Assembly: GCF_028583425.1 (NCBI RefSeq)
Contig: NC_072792.1
Location: 156,742,676 to 156,806,675, forward strand
DNA from: Eublepharis macularius
Lineage: Eukaryota > Chordata > Lepidosauria > Squamata > Eublepharidae
Length of the DNA: 64,000 bases
Direction of reading: 5' to 3'
Position 1 is the first letter of the stretch. Each line of letters starts with the position of its first letter. The position numbers and the translations under genes were made by a program. Below are positions 1-10,545 of this stretch, piece after piece. The notes under the pieces are model-generated. The model was not told where the DNA came from. It did not search any database and worked only from the letters and a program-made list of their open reading frames with translations.

Positions 1-756
1 GGCGATTGTGCGATCGTGACTCAGCGGATCGTGATCGGCCATGGCCAATGATCCAGCGATTGGGAGGGGGCTGGATCGGGGCTGGATTGAGGCTGTATCG
101 TGCTCGGATTGGGAAGCCAGACACTCAGGCGCCAGTAATCTATTCCCGGGGCAACGGAGCCAGGGGAATGCCTGAGCTGTGTTTCCCCTCCTTCTGTCGC
201 CCTGGAAACCAAATGGAAGCCCAGCTTTCCTTGATCAGCAAGGCTTCCTTCCAACCACGGAGCAGCAAAGCAGTCACCAGTTGGGAGAAGACAGCCAGGG
301 GAGGGAGGGGGAAGGGGGTGTTCTGTAGCCATGGGCACTCCAATTTCATCCCTGCAAACCCTGATAGGCAGCTCTGACGGCCAAACACAGATAGCCAAAC
401 ACAAACACAGATGCCGCCAGCATCACCCACCGTTCTTTTCTCGCCAGCGCACTCCTTTTTGGCCTGGCGGGCGGGCACATGGGGGGTGCCACCGGCGAGC
501 AGCCAGACTGCCTGCCCCCTGAGGGGAGGCGGCTCGTCACCATCTCCCCGTGCCCACCGGGCCCAGTGGCCGCCGCCAACACCCACCTTCCCACATAGCT
601 GGGAATAGCAGCGCACCCCACTTTGGCCTCCACGATCCACGATCCACAGATCGGGAACGGGAGATGATCAGTGTGGATCATTTAGTAGGGATCATCACCG
701 GCACCGATCTACGATCAGCTGGATCGGCATTTTTGGGGGGATCGTGCTCATCTCTA
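1..756 (-). mobile_element. hAT-like foldback element, copy A (partial, cut by window start)
   Basis: Sequence rich in GATC words that matches, in reverse complement, the element at 775-1433. Bases about 20-420 align with 960-1400 of the opposite strand, including the shared GCCATGGGCACTCCAAT-type segment and the CAGATGCCGCCAGCATC-type segment. The right end reads GTGCTCATCTCTA, the same terminal inverted repeat that closes copy B. Bases about 440-600 have no counterpart in copy B, so B has an internal deletion or A an insertion. Roughly 50 bases of the left end lie outside the window. The several 100-codon frames here are chance frames in GC-rich DNA. No transposase was recognised. Confidence 0.75.
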
Positions 757-774
757 TGTATAAATGCTCTCAAC

Positions 775-1433
775 TAGAGGTGGGCATGATCCAAAAAAAA
801 TACCGACCAAGCTGATCATGGATTGGCGACGATCCCGAATTAATGATCCATGCCGGTCATCTCCCATTTCCGATCCGTGGATCGTGGATCATGGATCGTG
901 GCTCGTGGAGGCAAAAGCGGAGGGGCGCCCCGCTGTTCCCAGAGATACAGGAATGGTGGCTGATGCCGGCGGCATCTGTGTTTGTGTTTGGCTGTCTGTG
1001 TTTGGCCATCAGAGCTGCCTATGAGGGTTTGCAGGGATGAGATTGGAGTGCCCATGGCTACAGAACACCCCCTTCCCCCTCCCTCCCTTGGGCGTCTTCT
1101 CCCAGCTGGTGACTGCTTTGCTGCTCCGTGGTTGGAAGGAAGCCCTGCTGATCAAGGCAAGCTGGGCTTCCATTCGGGTTTCCAGGGCGACAGAAGGAGG
1201 GGAAACACAGCTCAGGCATTCCCCTGGCTCCATTGCCAGGGGAATAAATTGCTGGCGCCTGAGTGTCTAGCTTCCTGATCCAAGCACGATCGCCCCAATC
1301 AAGCCCCGATCCAGCCCCCCTCCCAACCACTGGATCGTTGGCCATGCCCGAGCACGATCCTCTGGGTCCCAATCGCGCGATCGCCATTATCGTGGGTTTT
1401 TTTCAATCGTAATGTGGATTGTGCCCATCTCTA
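775..1433 (+). mobile_element. hAT-like foldback element, copy B, complete with 8-bp target duplication
   Basis: Begins TAGAGGTGGGCATGATCC and ends GGATTGTGCCCATCTCTA, which are imperfect inverted repeats. It is flanked by a perfect 8-bp direct repeat CTCTCAAC (767-774 and 1434-1441), the size expected for hAT transposition. Length is 659 bases with no transposase frame, so it is non-autonomous. It lies 18 bases from copy A in the opposite orientation. Confidence 0.85.
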
Positions 1434-1441
1434 CTCTCAAC

Positions 1442-1955
1442 TTCACTCCTCAGAGATTATAAATTTTCCTACTGGGGGTTAACACATTAAAACTGTGCCT
1501 TATGTACCAGACGCAAAGACAGAGAGGAGATTTGATTCCTTTTTCTCCAGACAGGGTTCTTCAGCATTCAAGGTTCAACCGTAATCTTTTTTACCACAGG
1601 TTACAGGCTTATTTCTCAGATTCCAGGCCGTTCTTTTAACTCACAGAAATCCTGTGATCTCTGTTTGTTACATGTGAAGCCCTTCATGATGTGGATCTGA
1701 AACCCACATATCTGAAGGACTCTTTTTCCTGATATAAACCTGTGTGCCATCTTAAAGCTGCCCAGAGTTCTCTGATGTTGTTCCCCCTCCTCACATTCTC
1801 AGTTTAGCCCAGCTAGACTCCACTCCACCAGAAATCAGGTCTTTTCTTGTGTAGCACCAGCCCTGTAGGCTCCCATTCATGAGGTCATGTAGAAGGTTTC
1901 ATCCTTGTTGTCTTTCAGGAGGTCCCTTAAAACTTTTCTTTTTCAAAGAGCTTTT
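1442..1955. other. Unassigned stretch
   Basis: AT-leaning unique-looking DNA with no frame, RNA gene or repeat family I recognise. Confidence 0.4.
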
Positions 1956-1959
1956 TGTT

Positions 1960-2195
1960 AATACTGAGAGTAATATGATTTGTTTTGCAGTTCAGTGATG
2001 TTGGTTGTATTTCTTTTGAACAGGGGAATGTTAGTTTTCTGGATATTTAGTTTCATGGTTTGGATTTTTAAAAAAATTATATCTGAGTTATCTTTGTTTG
2101 GATTTTGTTTGGAATGTAATTATTTGATTTCTGTTGTTAGCTGCCTTGGAGCCCTTCAGGGATAAATAAATAAAATAAATATTTGCCTGGTGCTG
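1960..2195 (+). mobile_element. LINE 3' tail (CR1/L2 type)
   Basis: The phrase GCTGCCTTGGAGCCC followed by GGGATAAATAAATAAAATAAAT is the usual 3' end of squamate CR1/L2-group LINEs, with an ATAAA-type tail. The upstream part is too diverged to set the 5' limit, and no coding is left. Confidence 0.55.
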
Positions 2196-2402
2196 AGTTT
2201 ACTGAGTTTTTGGCACCAGTACAGACATTCTTTTTATACTCAGGCTTTTTATACAGTCCCACTTGCTCCTCTCCCAATTTGGTGAATTTATATTAATACT
2301 GTTTAACTGGTCTTTTACATTTTCTGATTTCAATATTATCCTTAAAAAATTCAAGATGATATTAATCAGCCTATGTTTTACCACTATTTTAAACTGCATA
2401 TT

Positions 2403-2790
2403 TAATTTTATTTATTTTATTTTATTTATGCCATTTATAATCCACCTTTCTCTCTGAGACTCAAGGTGGTTTACACAGCATAATTTTTAAAAAATCACTT
2501 GCTGGGACATTCAATAAACAATACAATAGAGTATAGATTGCAAAAATTTGAAAACAAGCAGAAATCTCACACAGAGCTGAAACAACGTTGAACAAACCAT
2601 AATCAATTTGACACGGCACGTTAAACAGCAATAACAGCCAGAGCAATACAGTCGTCAGTCCCTATCCCTTTATCAAAGCATCTCTCCGAACCATTTCCTT
2701 AAAGAATAGCCCTATTACCTGTGTGTGAAAGTCCTTTGTGACAGATTGCACATTTTAAAAAGCCTGGAAGGGCTGTACACACAGCAGCAG
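2403..2790 (-). mobile_element. Antisense LINE 3' region (L2/CR1 type)
   Basis: Starts with TTTATTTATTTTATTTTATT followed by ATGCCATTTATAATCCACCTTTCTC and a GGTGGTTTACACAGCATAA-like segment. This is the reverse complement of the common LINE tail that ends in a box resembling AAGGTGGGATATAAATAAA. The A-rich stretch after it (2490-2640) fits the same 3' UTR. Similar antisense tails occur near 4480, 11870 and 48650. Confidence 0.5.
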
Positions 2791-3290
2791 GTCTTTTTTC
2801 AGTCCTAGCAGAGAGTGGAATCCAGTGTGAAGAGTTGGGGGATGAAGTCCTAATGGGGAGCAGTTTTAACACCAGCCGGGGAACTGGGGAAAGTTGGCAA
2901 GGAGGTTTGGGAAATAGATGTATACTCCCAAATGGGCCAAAGAAAAGGGGATAGATCTTCTAAGGAAAAGAGGTTTTCCCTACCCAATCAAACAGGGAGG
3001 TCACTCTGGAGAGTGAAGAGATGCTTGCATGGGTGTAGTTAGAAACCGCCTGTGGAGTCCTGCAGATTCAGTAATGACTGAAGGAAAGTGCTGGTGTGTG
3101 CAGAGAAAGGGATTGGGGTACTAAAAAATGGGTACCAGCATGCCTAACTCCAAAAGTGTCAGAGAATACTGAAAGTACACCAGAGTGTTTGAGGAAAAAC
3201 AAGGGAACAGAAGCCTAAAAAAATAAGCCTTTAAGTATATGTGGAAAGCATAAGAACCGAAGACTATGCATGTTCTGATTTTACCTCAGT
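2790..3290. other. Unassigned purine-rich stretch
   Basis: G/A-rich on the + strand with no family recognised. It could be a continuation of the antisense LINE region on its left. Confidence 0.3.
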
Positions 3291-3298
3291 GAGATATC

Positions 3299-3325
3299 TC
3301 TGTGTGTGTGTGTGTGTGTGTGTGT
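3299..3325. repeat. (TG)n microsatellite
   Basis: Uninterrupted TG dinucleotides, about 12 units. Confidence 0.95.
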
Positions 3326-3429
3326 TGAATTACCTCAAATTCTCAATCTCTGAGTTCACCTGATCTTTCCCTTCTAAAATAATAAACTAGTTAGTGATTT
3401 TTGAATTTTAAAAACACCTCTGGTGCCAT

Positions 3430-3645
3430 TTCTGCTATCTAAGGATGAGAGAATGTCATACCCTCCTGTATAATTTGGTTTTCCACCATTTGCAGAAAAC
3501 CAAGGGAGCTTTCCTGACCTCTTCAGGTAGGTCATTCCATAAGGTGGGAGCTATCACTACAGAGAATGTGCATGTACAGGCAGCTGTGGATTTTGCCCAT
3601 TTGCAGGGCGGTACCTGCAGAAGGTCCTGCTATAACTGTTTGAAT
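3430..3645 (-). mobile_element. Antisense LINE 3' UTR fragment
   Basis: The segment about 3500-3640 (CTTCAGGTAGGTCATTCCAT, then AAGGTGGGAGC and a GGTACCTGCAGAAGGTCCTG-like end) resembles the antisense 3' UTR of the dispersed family also seen at 49271-49510, which has a GGAGTTCCATAGGC phrase. The 72-codon frame here is incidental. Confidence 0.4.
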
Positions 3646-3659
3646 ATTCTGTTCTTTAT

Positions 3660-4475
3660 ATAATTAGTTTTAATATCACTGCTTTTTCAGTTGTTTTTGT
3701 TTTATTAGGATATCTTTGTATCTCATAAGTTGCTTTTATTGTTTTCACACATGGGAGATACACAACAATTGTGGAGAAAGGACAGTTCTCTCCTCCCTCT
3801 CCCATTAGTTTCTTTGCCTTTTGAGCAACTTAGTGGAAATAAAGGGTGGATGATGGGAGCAGGTACAGAGGAAGAGAAGTCAGAAACTATGCCTGATAGA
3901 GTGGTCTGCTGCTGCTTTAAAGTGTAGCTGTTGAGGCGTGGTTCAGCAGCAGTGCTGGTGGAGATCACAGAAAGCAAATACAGGTATGTGTGGGCAAGTA
4001 AGCTAGTGAAAATCTTGATGCATTTGAAACTCATGTGGGATAATTTGTGAGACTGTTTTATGGGCTAGGAAATTTGCAAACCGGACAATTCTGCTAGATC
4101 AAAGGACTTTGAAAACCAAGCCCTGTGTAATGTTAGTGGTCTCTGATTACCACAGCTGGATGAAATGAAGATGAAAGGCTGGGATACAGCATAGTAAACA
4201 AATATAATATAATTGAGGGGTTTTCCATGTCAGTAGCAGTATCAGAAAATGCTATGGGTAGAGGTGTCATTAGACACTCATTGAATTATTTTAAGAAAAT
4301 TTTAAGTCTATGAATGAAAGTATACTAATCAGCTTTCACACTGGCACCAAAACATGGGGAGCTGACTCAATTTAATCACTTTGTTTACAACCAGGAGGAA
4401 AGAGGTTCCACAACAGTGAGATGAACTGATGTAGTCCAGGTGATTCTCTGGGTAGTTTACCCCACCAAGTGTAAT
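3660..4475. other. Unassigned stretch
   Basis: No feature recognised on either strand. Overlapping frames of 103 and 65 codons at 3723-4034 show no family resemblance. Confidence 0.4.
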
Positions 4476-4680
4476 TTATTTATTGTGTTTATTTTTTCCA
4501 TTTATACCACTTCTCAGTTCTCTGTTTTCCAATATGCCAGTTTATAGAATTATAACAATAAAATCAGCAATCAACAATATGGTCAGCAAAACAATGAAAA
4601 ACAGAACCAAAATTACGTAAAATCTGCAGAATGTATCTAAAAGACCTGTCAAAACACTACCCTTCTAAAAGGGACAGAGT
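4476..4680 (-). mobile_element. Antisense LINE tail
   Basis: TTTATTTATTGTGTTTATTT then CCATTTATACCACTTCTC and an A-rich, CAATAAAA-bearing stretch. This is the same antisense 3' tail structure as at 2403, but more diverged. Confidence 0.4.
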
Positions 4681-4775
4681 TATTGATCTGCTAGACTTTC
4701 CTCAGAAGGAAGTTCTGAAAGTCACCACTGAGAAAGTACTACTTCTAGTAGATTATGATCATGCTTCTCTTGCAT

Positions 4776-4850
4776 TGCAGAGTTACTCCATTCTAAGCCC
4801 ATTGATTTAAATGGGCTTAGATTGCAGTAACTCTGAATAGGATTGTCCAG
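4776..4850. mobile_element. Short palindromic element (80-bp family), copy 1
   Basis: Imperfect hairpin. GCAGAGTTACTCCATTCTAA is mirrored by TTAGATTGCAGTAACTCTG around the centre AGCCCATTGATTTAAATGGGCT. The same design recurs at about 6630, 7626, 15069, 42028, 46877 and 63765, so it is a dispersed family of short foldback elements. Confidence 0.65.
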
Positions 4851-6238
4851 TGTGCTGTGGATCATAGTGCCTCAGTGCTAGGCTTCAATTCTTAGGAAGA
4901 TTCATATGGAAGAAGATGTTTCTTCAGACATTAAAATAAAAATAAATAATTAAAAAATAAAAAGAGCTGTGCGTTGGAACAAATCTTTCCCCCTCTCCCC
5001 TTCTTGTTATAGACCCCTGGAATCCTGTAATGCTGCTTCTGGGGATTAGAGGATCTTAAAGGCAAAAATGATGTAAGGATCTGAAATGGGAGATGGGAAT
5101 TAATAAAAATTGCCACCCTCCTACCTGCAGAAATGCTTCCCCACAGGTGGAAAATAATATTGGATGTTTTCTAGTGGGGAGGATCAAGCACGGAGGCATA
5201 AAACAACATTCTAACTAGCAACCCCGCTTAAAATGATAAATGCCATAAAAGAAGACAAAATGTATAAAGATGAAATGGTAGAAGTGGCCAAACAGGGTGA
5301 AAACAACCTGAAACCAAACAACTGCTGGAATGTTGAAACAATAAAATATGCCAAATCTATGCTAGAACATAATCTGAAGGTGCTTTGTATCCATCCTAGG
5401 CCAATGTGGAAATTTTCATGAAAATACAGTCACACGAGTATACCATGATACCATATATTGTAATAAAGAATGCTAGTTTCTCTTTTCTGGGATTCTTTTG
5501 ACATTTGTCCCTTAAACCACTTTACTTTTACCACAGGATTATTTCATAGCATGTTGTCACAGATTCCATCAAAATGGTTTATCTACTCAATCTCCTGTGG
5601 TACTAGATCTCTTCCAAACAATTTTGCTAGCTTCAGGGCAGTGTTTTCCATGACCAAAGCCCTTTATGCCAAGTGTGCCCTACATTGTTTTAAAATTCTA
5701 ACTTTTTAGTTATTATTGCTGTTTAATTTCTAATTTCCACAGAGCTGTAACTCTTGGATCCAATCTTGGAGTTAAGGGATAATCTAGTCTAATTTATTTA
5801 TAAAGTTTCTTTAATCAAAATGCCATGAAGCCAGCACTTCAAAGTGATACCGAAAGATCAAACACATTGCACTGTGTAATAATTATAACCATGTTCTTGA
5901 GAAGAGTGTTTAAAAGACATGGACTTCAGTTTAGTGTTCGTGACAGAAATGAATAGTTCTGCCTTCTGCCAGCAGCTGCTGAGTAGGAATCCCCACACAA
6001 GTTGGCTGGTGCTCTGAAGTAGCAACTTGATGCTGTCAAAATTTCCATAGGACTCTTCAGCATTTACTCTCTGTTCAAATCCTTTCAAACGTTTTTGGAA
6101 ACAACCGTTCTTTGAAGTACAGCCACTTCATGGAACTTTTATCATTTCAAAGAGCAGAAAGGCTGCAAGTGGTGTTCACACTAAAATTAGCAATGCTGGA
6201 GTACATCTGATGCATTTGAATTTGGTTTATTCTGAGTC
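4850..6238. other. Unassigned stretch
   Basis: AT-rich. Frames of 60-79 codons (for example 5233-5421 and 5470-5709) have no recognisable domain. I see no RNA gene or repeat family. Confidence 0.4.
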
Positions 6239-6239
6239 T

Positions 6240-6345
6240 TTTGGTTACCGATGAACCATTGGTCCACTTAGTCCAGTACTGTCTACTCTTAGAGATAGGA
6301 GCTGTCCAGGGTTTCTGGTTATCTTTAACTAGAAATGCTTGGGAC
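6240..6345 (-). mobile_element. Antisense fragment of the ATG-CAGA tRNA SINE family
   Basis: GAACCATTGGTCCACTTAGT, then CAGTACTGTCTACTC and CTGTCCAGGGTTTC, matches the reverse complement of the 3' half of the SINE at 46105-46316, which has the CCAGACTGAGTAGACAATACTGACC and GGATCAATGC words. The tRNA head is missing. Confidence 0.5.
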
Positions 6346-6629
6346 AGGTTCAGGGTCCTTTTGCATAAACTTTTGCCTGTGTTCTTTCTGTGACCTATTG
6401 TTCCTGCTTTAAAGGTTATGTAGAGTTATTTAGGAGTAAATAACCCACATCTGTAAATTAACAGCAGTCGGTTCTCATCCCTGCAATTATGCCTGCCTCC
6501 ATCTGAACAACACAGAAGCCGTCCCAAGAGGAATCTTACCTGTCTGATTCTACAGATATAAAATGCTAATGTAATAGTCCGACATAGTACAAGGCAAGTG
6601 GGTAACCTGTTTGGGGAGTCATACAACTT

Positions 6630-6692
6630 TCAGTGCAATCCTAAGTATTAAAATCAATGGGCTTAGACTGGTTTAGGATTGCTCTGTTTGTG
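6630..6692. mobile_element. Short palindromic element, copy 2
   Basis: GTGCAATCCTAAGTA ... AATCAATGGGCTTAGACTGG ... TTAGGATTGC gives both ends of the 80-bp foldback family. The left arm is partly deleted. Confidence 0.55.
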
Positions 6693-7380
6693 ACAAGACA
6701 TACCTATTTAAATTTTGTGTGTCAAAGTGCATAAGGGGCCCTAGCTGTTGAAAGCGGGTAGAGGTGCTGTATGTACCGTGAAGCAATTCATTGCTGGCCA
6801 CTCAAATTCATTCACACCCACCTGGAGTGCTGCAGAAACCATCTTGCTAAGGCACTTATATTTGCTGTCATTGCAACTAAACCAACATTCTATAAGTTTA
6901 TGGGTTTAGAAAAGGAAACTAGATTTGGCACGCACAGTAAGCATAAATTATTTATAATGTGACTCATGCAATCTGGTGTTCTTTGTGAACATATGAAACT
7001 GCCTTATACTGAGTCAACTGGTATTGCTTTTCTGCTGCTTTGCCCTGGCATCAAAATCACGTATACTGATGTGAAGCAGTTTTTTCATTCTCTGGCTTTG
7101 AAGATTGCTATGATGTTGCGAAATGTTAATGGCCTGTATTCTCTGTTCCCCAGAGCACACTTGAACTGAAATTCAATCCCCAACTTCATTATGTAGTTGG
7201 CCAGTAGTAGGTCAATTTGTGAGTGCAATGTGGTCCCAGTTTGGAGACGACAGTTTGTGTTTGGGAGGGTGGCACATCCGGCATACAGCAGTCATGTGGC
7301 TCTTTTGGTGGATGATAAATGTGAACATGGCCTACCGTGAGCCACGTAGTGCATCCTACTGATCTAATGACAATATTCAT
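6692..7380. other. Mostly unassigned; SINE scrap at 6982-7020
   Basis: The phrase GAACATATGAAACTGCCTTA, then TACTGAGTCAACTGGT, resembles the antisense 3' end of the SINE at 46105-46316. The rest shows nothing recognisable. Confidence 0.35.
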
Positions 7381-7382
7381 AT

Positions 7383-7607
7383 CGGTGGTGGTGAAAGTAC
7401 CATCAAGTTGAAGCCAACTGATGGCAACCCCTGCTGGGGTTTTCAAGCCAAAAGACAAACACAAATGGTATGCCATTGCCTGCCTCTGTATCGTGACCAT
7501 GGTTTTCACTGGATGTCTCCCACCCCATTCTAACCAAGGCTGACCCTGCCTAGCTTCTGAGATCTGATGAGATTGGGCTTGCCTGGGCTATCCAGGTCAG
7601 GGCAGTA
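7383..7607 (-). mobile_element. 5S-rRNA-headed SINE with Bov-B-like tail, copy 1
   Basis: Read on the minus strand, the head (about 7607 down to 7520) matches 5S rRNA. On the + strand this shows as GGCTGACCCTGCCTAGCTTC then TGAGATCTGATGAGAT, the reverse complement of the 5S A-box region and middle. The body carries the ATGCCATTGCCTGCCTC word. The minus-strand 3' end (about 7383-7440) reads like the Bov-B tail (GGGGTTGCCATCAGTTGGCT, then CAACTTGATGG). This fits the 5S-headed SINEs described in lizards. It is a diverged copy, not a 5S gene. Confidence 0.8.
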
Positions 7608-7625
7608 TTCATATTAATTATATTA

Positions 7626-7704
7626 CCATCTTAAACAGAGTTACACCCTTCTAAACCCACTGAAGGGGCTTAGAAAGGTGCAACTCTGCTTAGGATTGCA
7701 ATGT
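7626..7704. mobile_element. Short palindromic element, copy 3
   Basis: AGAGTTACACCCTTCTAAAC ... GGGGCTTAGAAAGGTGCAAC then TCTGCTTAGGATTGCAATG. The arms pair over most of their length, as in the other copies. Confidence 0.65.
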
Positions 7705-7940
7705 TAGTCAACTAATTATTGATGTGGGGCATTTGTTTTCTTGGAAGCTTATCAAGGGTTCCTTAATGAGAAGATCACTAATGGTTGCCAAGGTAGCTTG
7801 TAATTCAATTTGCCCTCTGTTATTGATTTCCAATTTGCAACATGCAACTGCAGGAGATTGTTGAGTGTGTTTGTTGAGTGGAAGAGCAAAGATGCCAAAA
7901 AGCCTAGTGGTTGCCCAGGCTTTCAACATGTATCTTAGGA

Positions 7941-8243
7941 CCAAACTAGACATTACGATGTCCACAGGTTCAACCCATGGTTGCTAACGTCATTTTAGAG
8001 GAAAATGTATCTATTTAAAAGCTGCTGTGAGAGGCATGTGGTGGCACCATGTAATCGTGTTTTCTCCCCACACCTTTTAAAGAGCTGAAACAGCCCCTCC
8101 CCCGACCATTTTGGCATTGCCGGGGTGGTGGGAACTCATAGTGCCATCAGGTCCTAATGGCAATTTTTAAATAGATAAATTTCCCTCTAAAATAGCATTG
8201 GCAGCCACGGGTTGGATCATGGCAACCCTAACATCTAGTTTGG
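7941..8243. mobile_element. hAT-like foldback MITE with CCAAACTA termini
   Basis: Ends CCAAACTAGACATTACGATG and (reverse complement of the right end) CCAAACTAGATGTTAGGGTTG. Inner arms also pair: CATTTTAGAGGAAAATGTAT near 8000 against TTTCCCTCTAAAATAGCATT near 8190. There is no coding capacity. The flanks TCTTAGGA and CTCTTAAA are only weakly alike, so the target duplication is not clean. The termini match those of the MITE at 53935-54496. Confidence 0.75.
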
Positions 8244-8249
8244 CTCTTA

Positions 8250-8930
8250 AAATGCACTTTCAGGATCCTGTGCAGTGTACTGGGATCCCATGTATTGGGA
8301 TTCCTCTGAATTGCTGTAGAAAGGGTTCCCTGGAAATGGAGGGTTGGATTTTGTGACTGTTCAGCTAAATTGTATCTTTTGACTCTCTTTCACTAAGTCT
8401 CCCTCCAACAGAGAAAGACTGGGTTCAATGGAGAATGACTTTTTTGGTGGAGAAAGACTTCCTTGCTAAAGAAAAGTTTCTTTATTGAAGGAAGGTTTTG
8501 TAGTTTAATGCAGGCAAGGAGACAACATCAGGCAGCATATATAATAAGAGGTTTTATTGTTCTGTTACTGGCCCCGATTTACTTTCTCCTCCATCTGTCT
8601 CCTTTCCTTTCTTTCCTCTCTAGTCTAGAGGGTCTAGTCTGCCTAGCAACTGAGTACGGTCTCCTATTAAAATACAACAGAAGGCTTTCTTTGTTGGATA
8701 AAAGTTTGGAGGAAGAGAGTAATAGGATCCAGGCTAGAACATTTAATTCTGTGTTTGAGTAATCTGAAATCTTAAAAACTGAGTTTCTGCCAGGTATTAG
8801 GAACAAATCTGAGGGACATGACTCTAGAATATATGTAAACCATGCAATTATTCTGTGTTACAAAACATTTAAATACCAAACCACTTCCCATTAGAAAACA
8901 CATATTTCTTAGTGTTGTTGCTAGGCTTTT
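8250..8930. other. Unassigned stretch
   Basis: Contains a pyrimidine-rich run (8577-8625) and overlapping 99- and 75-codon frames on opposite strands, with no domain I recognise. Confidence 0.35.
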
Positions 8931-8934
8931 TTTT

Positions 8935-9165
8935 TAAATTTAGACCATTTATGCCTTACTTTTCTACTAACAATGACACTCAAGGAAGCTTACAAAGCTT
9001 TTAAAACCATTTTAAACAAAAAGAATAATGATCAAACCACAAACACACAAGCAGGAAAGAAAACTACGATTGTGATGAACCCAGCTCGTTTGCTTTCATA
9101 TCTGGTAGATAAGACATTTGCATGGATCTTCAGGGCCATAATTGACATCCTTACTTAATTTGTTT
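8935..9165 (-). mobile_element. Possible antisense LINE tail
   Basis: GACCATTTATGCCTTACTTT ... CACTCAAGGAAGCTTACAAA then A-rich sequence follows the plan of other antisense LINE tails here (heading box, CAAGG-GCTTACA box, A-rich run). Divergence is high. Confidence 0.3.
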
Positions 9166-10270
9166 ATAGTCTGTCTTTCAGAGAATCCAAGACCTCTAAC
9201 TACCCATGAGTTACTAATTTTATTTCCTTTTGACATATTTATCCTTCTCCCAGGTTACAGTTCTTCTCCCCCACCCTCTGCTCCTCTTTCTTCTGCAATA
9301 GGTTAGAAAACTTAGATAATACACCATACCATACTGTACCATAGCATGGGTGGAGGCAATGGACAAGCTAACATCAATGACCACCACTGACCAGGTCCAA
9401 CTGAGAAGTGCTAGTGATGCTGTCAGTACCACTGGGGCTTGGCTTGCTCTTGGCTGTTAGCAACTCTTCTGGGCAGCTGTCTACCTGGAACTTTCCTGGC
9501 AAGTTGAGGGGCCAGCCTGGTGCTGGTTGTTGGACTGAAAGTTAATTACTTATCCGAGAAGCTTCAGCAAGCTTATCGCAGAGGAGTATTCTGGATCTGT
9601 AGCTATGTCACTGAGTCACTGCATTAGCCCAGCACTTTAGTTCTTAAAGTTGTCTATATCTGTACTTTGGTGCTATCACAGGCTGAAGCATCCACGAGAG
9701 ATTTTGAAAGGGGGAAATAGAGTGGGTTCTACTACAATGATAGCACTAAGGAGAATCTTGCAACTAGTGAGTATTTGTTGCCCGACCTGTGGGCAAAAAA
9801 TTAGAGTATTCTGGATTCTGTCTTTGTCACTTAGCCATGCAGGATGTTTTGAATCAAAATCTTTGGAATGAGTTTGTATAGATCATTATGATGAGTTTTA
9901 AACAGGAAAATAGGAGTGCAGAATATTAACATCCTAGGTACTGTATATTTTGCTCAGGATGAAAATCATCTCACTTTGATATATGTGTGAGAAATTTTGT
10001 ATACAGTATTTAACATTGCTTTGAAGAGTTCTTAAAAGGTTCTTGAAGCAAGGATTTGGAATAAACATCCGTAAAATGATGTGGATCTGGCTAAAGTAAA
10101 ATCTTAAGGAAAATAGTTAAGCAGTAGTAAACTCACTGGAAATTGTTCTCGTTTCTGTGTTGTATATGAGGAAAGGCTTTATATGCACATCTTCATGTGT
10201 GTGAAAAACGCCCAATGGAATATTTGTGAGAAACTTCAGTGATTTATGATGTATTGTTGTGTACTCTGTT
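9165..10270. other. Unassigned stretch with a loose internal repeat
   Basis: GAGTATTCTGGATCTGTAGC at about 9585 recurs loosely as GAGTATTCTGGATTCTGTCT at about 9805, each followed by a GTCACT word and GCA. No gene or known family seen. Confidence 0.35.
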
Positions 10271-10274
10271 TAGA

Positions 10275-10307
10275 GTCTCTCTCTCTCTCTCTCATACACA
10301 CACCCAC
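10275..10307. repeat. (TC)n/(CA)n microsatellite
   Basis: TC dinucleotides followed by a short CA run. Confidence 0.9.
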
Positions 10308-10461
10308 GGCATGGTATGTCTATGAGCCAGTTGACTGTGATCCTAGCTGGGCAATATAGTGCTCAGCTGGCAGAAGAGGTCTGGGAATCAAGAAGAGGCA
10401 AGTACGTGTCCCACAGGATCAGCCCTGAGCTATTTAAGTGTCTGTGGTTCCCGGAGTAACA

Positions 10462-10545
10462 TAGACCCTTGCGGCACCTTAAAGACTAAAGCAATTATCA
10501 TGCCAAAAACTTTTATGAGTCAGAAATTACTTTATTAAATGCATG
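10462..10545 (-). mobile_element. PLE-type terminal fragment
   Basis: The antisense phrase GCGGCACCTTAAAGACTAAA is the hallmark that follows the hammerhead-like core in the PLE-derived terminal sequences (compare 34276-34300). The core itself is degraded here. Confidence 0.5.

Noticed and set aside
21-640. Several frames of 100-166 codons
   Set aside because: Overlap on both strands in a GC-rich foldback element; mirrored in copy B.
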